DNA of 64,000 bases from Phocaeicola faecium (GTDB lineage Bacteria > Bacteroidota > Bacteroidia > Bacteroidales > Bacteroidaceae): assembly GCF_014837055.1 (NCBI RefSeq), contig NZ_JACSPQ010000017.1, positions 62,001 through 126,000 of the forward strand. Direction: 5' to 3'. Position 1 is the stretch's first letter, and the number at the start of each line of letters is the position of its first letter. Both the position numbers and the translations under genes were made by a program. A model generated the notes under the pieces. That model did no database searches and was not told where the DNA came from. It saw only the letters and a program-made list of their open reading frames with translations. Shown here one piece after another: positions 58,214-64,000 of the stretch.

Positions 58214-59320
58214 TTATAGTTTGTAACCCCAATCTTCAAGGGCAAACGACCAATGCTCTTCCACGAGTTTCACCGTTTCGGGTTTATACTGATATTTGTT
58301 TTTCTTGTATCCCTTTTTCTTGTCTACGTATGCTTTGATGTCGGCTTCTGCTTCTGCGAATCCGGGGATAGAGAGTTTCTCGTAAATTTCTTTCGTCAGG
58401 TCGAAAGCATTTTTCTCATAATCCTCGAATTTTACTTCTATCAGGTTTCCTTCGGGAATGTATTTCTTGTCTGCTTCGTACTTATGATACAGTTTGGCGT
58501 AAACCGACAAGATGTTGGCTTGCAACTCTTCGTTGCTGATGTCTTCGAGTTTCAACGGCTGGATGGTATTGGTAAAGAAACTGCGCGTTGACTCGAACAC
58601 GGTATACGGATTGCGCATCAGGTAGATGAACTTCGCGTTGGGGAACATTTTTACCAGCTCTTTCACACGGCCCGTGTGAGGAGGGTTCTTGCTCAAGAAC
58701 TGCGTTCCCTGTGTATTCCACAGCGAAATTTTTATCAGCTTGACGAATGTTTCTTCAAACACCTTCAGTTCTTCATCAGTAATATCATTGAAGAGTAAGT
58801 ATTTATCAGCGTACTCCTGCATGTATTTAGGCAGGAACCAAAAGTTGTAGTAGGTGTAAGGCATCATGTTCGACAAGGCAAATTCTTCCTCTTGCGGGAG
58901 GTCTACCGCCAGCTCCATATTGTCAGTAGGGCGTTTGTCAGGCATCAGCCAGCTCATGTTTTTCTTGAAGAACGGTTGTCCCCACATCATCAGATGGGGG
59001 AATACCGTTTGGTAAGTCGTATTGTAACCGAAATGCTTGTCACAAGAAAATACGTTGTGCATGAAAGTGGTTCCGCTGCGCCAATGTCCCAGAATGAATA
59101 CCGGATCATGTTCCAGCGGTTTATCGGCAAGCAGCTTTTTATAACGGCTCTCTTGCAGAGACGTCAGTGTAGAGAGTAGGCGACAAACAGCTTTGGTCAG
59201 CCGATACTTACCTCGATATGCCGGGTCGATGTCACGTCCTTTGGTTATTTGGTTAAAGGTTTTCCAGTCTGCCCCAACCAACGTGTTTATCGGAAGTTTG
59301 TTAAATTCAAGTAGTCCCAT
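58214..59320 (-). CDS. PAPS-dependent sulfotransferase
   Basis: A cytosolic protein of 368 residues of the Sulfotransfer_3 type. The 5'-phosphosulfate loop is LGHWRSGTTFMHN (about 77-89). The 3'-phosphate motif is KFIYLMRNPYTVFESTRSF (about 225-243). Its place directly after cysN and within a cysC-cysD-cysN cluster indicates that the PAPS made there is its donor. In B. thetaiotaomicron a similarly placed sulfotransferase (BT0416) sulfonates cholesterol-type steroids; a related role is likely but the acceptor here is untested. It lies 42 bp downstream of cysN. Confidence 0.86.
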   Translation of the reverse strand: MGLLEFNKLPINTLVGADWKTFNQITKGRDIDPAYRGKYRLTKAVCRLLSTLTSLQESRYKKLLADKPLEHDPVFILGHWRSGTTFMHNVFSCDKHFGYNTTYQTVFPHLMMWGQPFFKKNMSWLMPDKRPTDNMELAVDLPQEEEFALSNMMPYTYYNFWFLPKYMQEYADKYLLFNDITDEELKVFEETFVKLIKISLWNTQGTQFLSKNPPHTGRVKELVKMFPNAKFIYLMRNPYTVFESTRSFFTNTIQPLKLEDISNEELQANILSVYAKLYHKYEADKKYIPEGNLIEVKFEDYEKNAFDLTKEIYEKLSIPGFAEAEADIKAYVDKKKGYKKNKYQYKPETVKLVEEHWSFALEDWGYKL

Positions 59321-59362
59321 TAAGTTGATAATTGAATGTTGAAAAAAATGATAGTTGCGTGG

Positions 59363-60868
59363 TTATTTCTTTACTTCGATGGCAATACCCTGACGTTCCA
59401 AGTCTTTTACCGCCTTTTCTATTGCTTCGTAATGTTCGGGAGCAATGCCTAATTTAGGTAAGTTTAAAACCGGAAGTTCCATCGTCGTGTGCATGTCTTT
59501 ATCCTCTACACGATTGATAATCATACCTACGGCACTGGTATTGTTGGTAATCGGGTCAATAAGGATAAACGCTCCGGTAGGTTTGTTTTGGGTATATGGG
59601 TCGAAGAATAACTCCTTAGATGAAGTCAACACCACGCGGGCTATCTGATTCAGTTGCATCGGCACGTCCTCTTTCGCCAGTCGTCCGTTCTCAACAGACA
59701 GATGTTCCATTGTGTTGATGTCCACTTTATATTTGATGGAGTCGATGCGTGTACGGCTGGTGTTGGTGGTCTGCTTCAGGAAGAACGATTTCTCCAAGTC
59801 CATCTTTTCCTCGTCCATCCATACCAGCATGGCTTCGAAGTTACGTCCAATCATCGGGACGTTATCCGGATGTACCAGCATCTCACCGCGTGACACGTCG
59901 ATTTCGTCTTCGAGCGTCAGCGTAACCGACATGGGCGGATAAGCATAATCCAGCTCGCCGTCGTAAGTAACGATGCTCTTTATCCGCGATTTCTTGCCCG
60001 AAGGCAAAGCCATCACTTCATCACCTTTGCGTACAACTCCCGAAGCCACTTTGCCGCAGAAACCCCGGAAGTCCAGATTCGGACGCAATACATACTGTAC
60101 CGGATAGCGGAAGTCGGTCAGGTTATGGTCGTTGCCGATGTGAACCGTTTCGAGGAACTCCAGCAGCGAAACGCCGTGATACCACGGAGTACGTTCAGAT
60201 TTATCTACCACGTTGTCGCCTTCGAGTGCAGAAAGCGGGATGCACTGTATGTCGGGGATGCCCAACGGAGTGACAAAGGCTTTATATTCGGCTACGATTT
60301 TATCGAATACCTCTTGCGAATAGTCTACCAAGTCCATTTTGTTGACAGCCAATACCACGTGTTTGATTCCCAATAAAGAAACCAGATACGTATGGCGGCG
60401 AGTCTGCGTGATAACTCCCGTGCGGGCGTCGACGAGGATGATTGCCAAGTTTGCCGTCGAGCCGCCGGTAATCATGTTACGGGTATATTGTTCGTGTCCC
60501 GGAGTATCGGCTATGATAAACTTACGGTTGTTGGTCGAGAAATAACGGTAAGCCACGTCGATGGTGATACCTTGCTCCCGTTCAGCCTTCAGTCCGTCGA
60601 GCAGCAAAGCATAGTCAATGTGTTCGCCTGCGTTGCCCACCCGTTTGCTGTCGCGCTCCAAAGCGTCGAGCTGGTCTTCATACAGTTTCTTGCTGTCGAA
60701 TAAGAGTCGCCCGATAAGGGTTGATTTTCCATCGTCTACCGAACCGGCAGTGAGGAAACGCAACAAGTCTTTCTGTTCATCTTTCTTCAGAAATTCTTCG
60801 ATAGACATTGTGCCTCTTTCTTCACCTTCCATCGGATTCCCTGATTTGTTTTTATCTAAATGTTCCAT
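59363..60868 (-). CDS. cysN: Sulfate adenylyltransferase, GTPase subunit
   Basis: An elongation-factor-like GTPase of 501 residues that drives APS formation with CysD. G1 is [14 protein letters not shown]3 [12 protein letters not shown] and G4 NKMDL; two beta-barrel domains follow. The ATG at 60868 lies 10 bp after the cysD stop and has AAGGAAG before it. A longer reading into cysD is possible but gives an unlikely N-terminus. There is no fused APS kinase; cysC is separate. Confidence 0.93.
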   Translation of the reverse strand: MEHLDKNKSGNPMEGEERGTMSIEEFLKKDEQKDLLRFLTAGSVDDGKSTLIGRLLFDSKKLYEDQLDALERDSKRVGNAGEHIDYALLLDGLKAEREQGITIDVAYRYFSTNNRKFIIADTPGHEQYTRNMITGGSTANLAIILVDARTGVITQTRRHTYLVSLLGIKHVVLAVNKMDLVDYSQEVFDKIVAEYKAFVTPLGIPDIQCIPLSALEGDNVVDKSERTPWYHGVSLLEFLETVHIGNDHNLTDFRYPVQYVLRPNLDFRGFCGKVASGVVRKGDEVMALPSGKKSRIKSIVTYDGELDYAYPPMSVTLTLEDEIDVSRGEMLVHPDNVPMIGRNFEAMLVWMDEEKMDLEKSFFLKQTTNTSRTRIDSIKYKVDINTMEHLSVENGRLAKEDVPMQLNQIARVVLTSSKELFFDPYTQNKPTGAFILIDPITNNTSAVGMIINRVEDKDMHTTMELPVLNLPKLGIAPEHYEAIEKAVKDLERQGIAIEVKK

Positions 60869-60878
60869 ACTTCCTTGT

Positions 60879-61790
60879 TTAAAAATATCCTTCACGTTTC
60901 TTTTGTTCCATGCTCGCATCTTGGTCAAAGTCGATGACGCGCGTCGTACGTTCGCTCTTGGTAGTAGTCATCATTTCCTCTACTATCTTTTCGATGGTGT
61001 CGGCTTCACTTTCCACGGCTCCCGTCAGCGGCCAGCATCCCAATGTGCGGAAACGGATTTTCTTCATCTCTATTTTATCCTTGTATTTTTCCGGCAGGCG
61101 GTCATCATCGGGCATAATCAACTGTCCGTCGATATTAACCACCGGACGTTCTTTTGCGAAATACAGCGGGACGATGGGGATATTCTCCAAGCGGATGTAC
61201 TGCCAGATGTCGAGTTCCGTCCAGTTGCTCAGCGGGAATACGCGAATGCTCTCTCCTTTGCGGATGCGTGTATTATAGATGTCCCACAGCTCCGGGCGTT
61301 GATTCTTCGGGTCCCATTGATGAAACTCGTTGCGGAATGAGAAGATACGTTCTTTGGCGCGCGATTTTTCTTCATCGCGGCGTGCACCTCCGAATGCGGC
61401 GTCGAATTTGTATTTGTCTAACGCATGAAGCAATGCTTGCGTTTTCATCAAGTCGGTGTGTACTTTGCTACCGTGCGTAAACGGTCCTACACCGGCGCGG
61501 AAAGCCTCCATGTTACTTTCCACAATCAGATTCCACCCATACTTCTTGGCATATTCGTCGCGAAATTGTATCATTTCTTTAAACTTCCACTTCGAGTCGA
61601 TGTGCATCAGCGGGAAAGGAACTTTTCCCGGAGCGAAGGCCTTTTCCGCCAAGCGTACCATTACGGAGGAGTCTTTGCCGATGCTGTAAAGCATCACCGG
61701 GTTTTCAAATTCGGCAGCCACCTCACGGATGATGTAGATGGATTCTGCCTCCAGTTCTTTTAAGTGGCTTAGTCTGTATTCTTCTTTCAT
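60879..61790 (-). CDS. cysD: Sulfate adenylyltransferase, catalytic subunit
   Basis: A protein of 303 residues of the PAPS-reductase/ATP-pyrophosphatase fold that adenylates sulfate to APS with CysN. Family signatures are visible: the PP-loop [48 protein letters not shown] and [17 protein letters not shown]. The normal C-terminus [15 protein letters not shown] is present. The 234-bp gap before it contains a repeat copy, whereas its downstream neighbour follows at 10 bp. Confidence 0.95.
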   Translation of the reverse strand: MKEEYRLSHLKELEAESIYIIREVAAEFENPVMLYSIGKDSSVMVRLAEKAFAPGKVPFPLMHIDSKWKFKEMIQFRDEYAKKYGWNLIVESNMEAFRAGVGPFTHGSKVHTDLMKTQALLHALDKYKFDAAFGGARRDEEKSRAKERIFSFRNEFHQWDPKNQRPELWDIYNTRIRKGESIRVFPLSNWTELDIWQYIRLENIPIVPLYFAKERPVVNIDGQLIMPDDDRLPEKYKDKIEMKKIRFRTLGCWPLTGAVESEADTIEKIVEEMMTTTKSERTTRVIDFDQDASMEQKKREGYF

Positions 61791-61918
61791 ATCATATCTT
61801 GTTTTTTAATGAAGAATTTATTCTGTTCTTTATTTCTTTATATATAGCAATGCTTGTTATAACGCAATTTTGAGCCTATTTTCAGGGGCTGAAAATTCTT
61901 GCGGATGAACCGGTAGGT

Positions 61919-61980
61919 CCTATGGGTAGAAATGGTCAACTCTACCGCATGGAACGGGTAACACTAACGGTAGTGTTTTC
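61919..61980. repeat. Dispersed palindromic repeat, copy 9 (partial)
   Basis: CTATGGGTAGAAATGG then CTACCGCATGG...CTAACGGTAGTGTTTTC; it matches the right two-thirds of copies 2 and 7. It lies inside the sulfate-activation cluster, between cysC and cysD. Confidence 0.8.
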
Positions 61981-62024
61981 CGGGGCAAACCGCAGTTTTA
62001 TCCTGCGTCATAAAATGCAGGTTA

Positions 62025-62630
62025 TCAGAGTATTCCGTTGATGCGTATTTTAGGTAAAATAAGTTTCAACAGTTCTGCTACGGATTCTTCAACCGACAGC
62101 TTCGACGTGTCTATCGAAAGTGCCGGATGAACGGGAGCTTCAAACGGAGCCGAGATGCCGGTGAAGTTTTTTATTTCTCCCCGTCTCGCTTTGGCGTACA
62201 GCCCTTTGACATCGCGCCGTTCACACTCTTCGAGCGGCGTGCTGACATAGATTTCCATAAAATCGTTCTTCCCGATGATGTTTGCCGCCATTTCGCGCAA
62301 GGCATTGTTCGGGCTGATAAAAGCGGCGATGGTGATGATTCCTGTATCGACAAACAGTTTGCCTACTTCCGCAATGCGGCGTATGTTTTCGATTCGGTCT
62401 TCTTCCGAGAATCCTAAATTATTGTTGATTCCGCTACGGATGTTGTCACCGTCGAGAATACGGCACAGCAACCCGCGTTTCTGGAGTTCGCGCTCCAAAG
62501 CGATGGCAATCGTGCTTTTTCCCGAACCACTCAAGCCGGTAAACCAAACCATCAGTCCGCGCTGGCCCAACAAGTTTTCCTTGTCGGCTCGGGTAAGCAT
62601 TTTATCAAATATCGGATAAATATGTTCCAT
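62025..62630 (-). CDS. cysC: Adenylylsulfate (APS) kinase
   Basis: A cytosolic P-loop kinase of 201 residues that phosphorylates APS to PAPS. Walker A is GLSGSGKST, the APS site is LDGDNIRSGINNNLGF, and TGIITIAAFISPNNALREM follows. It lies 4 bp after the upstream SLC13 permease gene. Together with cysDN it would supply PAPS for the sulfotransferase rather than, or as well as, for reductive assimilation; no PAPS reductase is seen in the window. Confidence 0.94.
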   Translation of the reverse strand: MEHIYPIFDKMLTRADKENLLGQRGLMVWFTGLSGSGKSTIAIALERELQKRGLLCRILDGDNIRSGINNNLGFSEEDRIENIRRIAEVGKLFVDTGIITIAAFISPNNALREMAANIIGKNDFMEIYVSTPLEECERRDVKGLYAKARRGEIKNFTGISAPFEAPVHPALSIDTSKLSVEESVAELLKLILPKIRINGIL

Positions 62631-62634
62631 AAAT

Positions 62635-64000
62635 TTATACAGTTGGCGTGAAAGGCCAAATTAAAGGAATAAGTATAATAGACAATATCATAACAATCAA
62701 GTCCATCGGGATACCTATTTTCATGAAGTCGGTAAACTTATAATTTCCGGCTCCCTGCACAATCAGGTTGGTCTGGTAACCGATGGGTGTGGCAAATCCT
62801 GCCGAAGCCGCGATACAGATAGCAATGAAGAACGGCATCGGGTCTACTCCGAATTTGCTTGCCGTTTCTAACGCCAGCGGAAACGCCAGCGCCGCCGCCG
62901 CGTTGTTTGTAATCAGCTCGGTGATGATAAGCGTAACGAAGTAGAGTAGGGCAAGCGCTCCCCATGCGCCCAAAGAGCCTGAAACGTTTTTAATAAACTC
63001 GGCAATCAGTGCAGCCAAGCCCGATTCTTCCATTGCCGAGCTGATGGCAAATGCACAGGCAATGGTTATCAGGATATCCCAACTGATGTATTTCGTATAT
63101 TTCTTGGGCGGAAATAATTTAAGCCATGCCATTACCACTGCCGTAACCGAGGCGAAAAAGAACATGTCTAACTTCACATTGGGGAAACGTTCTTGTGTGA
63201 AAGGCAATTCGCCGATGGTAGCTCCTATAATCATGATCAGGAGAAGCGCAAATGCCGTCCATTTTTTCCATGCAGGCACAAAGCGTGTAGGGATGTCTTT
63301 TCCGTTGGTTATCATCAAGAATACAGACGAATCTCCCCATGCCCGTGTAAAAGCGTCGTCGGCCAGCAATACCAGCGTGTCGCCTTCTTGCAGTCTTACT
63401 TCGCCGAGGTTTTCCGTGATAATCTGCCCTCCCTGACGTATCTCTTTGATTTCGGCGCCGTAGCGTCGCTTAAAGTCGAAGTTCTTCAGTTTGCGCTTTA
63501 GTCCCGGAAACCGTGAGGCAAGCACTACTTCTACAATGTGTTGTCCGCTTTCCATTGCTGCGTCTGCCTCTTCTTCTTCAAAGTTGTCCGGACGCTCCGC
63601 CGGCAACAGCTTTTTCGAAGTCAGTATAATGAAAAGGATTCCCACTATCGTGATAGGTATTCCGATATAGGCTAAATCAAACATCTTTAATCCTTCGAAG
63701 CCCCGGTCTATCATCATACCGTGAATCACCAAATTGGTCGATGTTCCGATAAGCGTACAAAGCCCTCCCAAAATAGTGGCATACGACAGCGGAATCAAGA
63801 ACTTGGTACACGAAAGTCCTACCTTTTTAGACCAATGCTTGATTATCGGTGCAAAGATAACCACCACGGGCGTATTGTTTAAGAATGCCGAAAACGCACT
63901 CACGATAGGCAGTACGCGCAGTTGGGCTTTGGTTACCGTCGTGGTTTTATCGGGAAACAATTTCTTTACGATGGTAGTCAGTGCGCCGCTTTGTCTTACT
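62635..64000 (-). CDS. SLC13/DASS-family permease with RCK_C domain(s), partial (runs off right edge)
   Basis: The frame is open to base 64000, so the N-terminus is missing; 454 codons are visible. It has FLNNTPVVVIFAPII and GGLCTLIGTSTNLVIHGMMI in the first half, an RCK_C-like domain around HIVEVVLASRFPG...LQEGDTLVLLAD, and ELITNNAAAALAFPLAL in the second half. It is probably a sulfate permease feeding cysC-cysD-cysN downstream. It is homologous in layout to the permease at 56342-58201 but clearly a different sequence. Confidence 0.85.
   Translation of the reverse strand, partial: VRQSGALTTIVKKLFPDKTTTVTKAQLRVLPIVSAFSAFLNNTPVVVIFAPIIKHWSKKVGLSCTKFLIPLSYATILGGLCTLIGTSTNLVIHGMMIDRGFEGLKMFDLAYIGIPITIVGILFIILTSKKLLPAERPDNFEEEEADAAMESGQHIVEVVLASRFPGLKRKLKNFDFKRRYGAEIKEIRQGGQIITENLGEVRLQEGDTLVLLADDAFTRAWGDSSVFLMITNGKDIPTRFVPAWKKWTAFALLLIMIIGATIGELPFTQERFPNVKLDMFFFASVTAVVMAWLKLFPPKKYTKYISWDILITIACAFAISSAMEESGLAALIAEFIKNVSGSLGAWGALALLYFVTLIITELITNNAAAALAFPLALETASKFGVDPMPFFIAICIAASAGFATPIGYQTNLIVQGAGNYKFTDFMKIGIPMDLIVMILSIILIPLIWPFTPTV

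Noticed and set aside
60869-60928. Longer N-terminus for cysN overlapping cysD
   Set aside because: The shorter start has a good AAGGAAG site at proper spacing and a 10-bp gap to cysD.

Overview
The window is chromosomal DNA of a Bacteroidaceae member (Bacteroides/Phocaeicola type; genus not resolved). The evidence is a SusC/SusD pair with lipoprotein glycoside hydrolases, many promoters with the Bacteroides -7 motif TAnnTTTG, sparse Shine-Dalgarno sites, an 11-gene complex I operon with a fused nuoCD and no nuoEFG, and a tmRNA tag ending YALAA. Most of the window is core housekeeping; the accessory part runs from about 37.9 kb to the right edge.

Layout. 1-2.6 kb: 3' end of nrdG, a probable unannotated ncRNA, manA and tmRNA. 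2.7-5.4 kb (minus): gltX-waaA. 5.9-15.8 kb (minus): nuoA-B-CD-H-I-J-K-L-M-N. 16.5-21.6 kb (minus): EamA transporter, Xaa-Pro aminopeptidase, a secreted HExxH protein and an AICAR transformylase. 21.7-26.9 kb: carbonic anhydrase, lgt, sodB (minus), glmS and a lipoprotein. 27.2-32.1 kb (minus): acyl-CoA ligase with an XRE-cupin regulator, a PepSY-like lipoprotein and proB. 32.4-33.7 kb: HAD phosphatase, tRNA-Glu and rpsT. 33.8-37.6 kb (minus): DUF1599-DoxX-tpiA-SPOR-folE.

37.96-56.1 kb (plus) is a polysaccharide utilisation locus: tandem GH43, GH51, GH35, SusC, SusD, then a split LysO-type exporter, GH2 and a GH63-like enzyme. The mix of arabinofuranosidases and beta-galactosidases points to an arabinogalactan-like or pectic side-chain glycan. 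No regulator lies within the locus as seen here. 56.3-64.0 kb (minus) is a sulfate activation and transfer cluster: SLC13 transporter, cysC, cysD, cysN, a PAPS-dependent sulfotransferase and a second SLC13 transporter. It resembles the steroid-sulfonating BT0416 neighbourhood of B. thetaiotaomicron.

The most unusual signal is a family of nine dispersed, hairpin-forming intergenic repeats (about 45-95 bp, built on AACGCTACCG / CGGTAGCGTT and CTACCCATAG / CTATGGGTAG). They occur between genes of every relative orientation. Paired changes in the stems suggest that the structure is maintained, and one copy supplies the last 12 codons and stop of nrdG. A second novel candidate is a transcript of about 320 nt at 716-1038 with a perfect-looking promoter, an AGGTA-rich body and a strong terminator.
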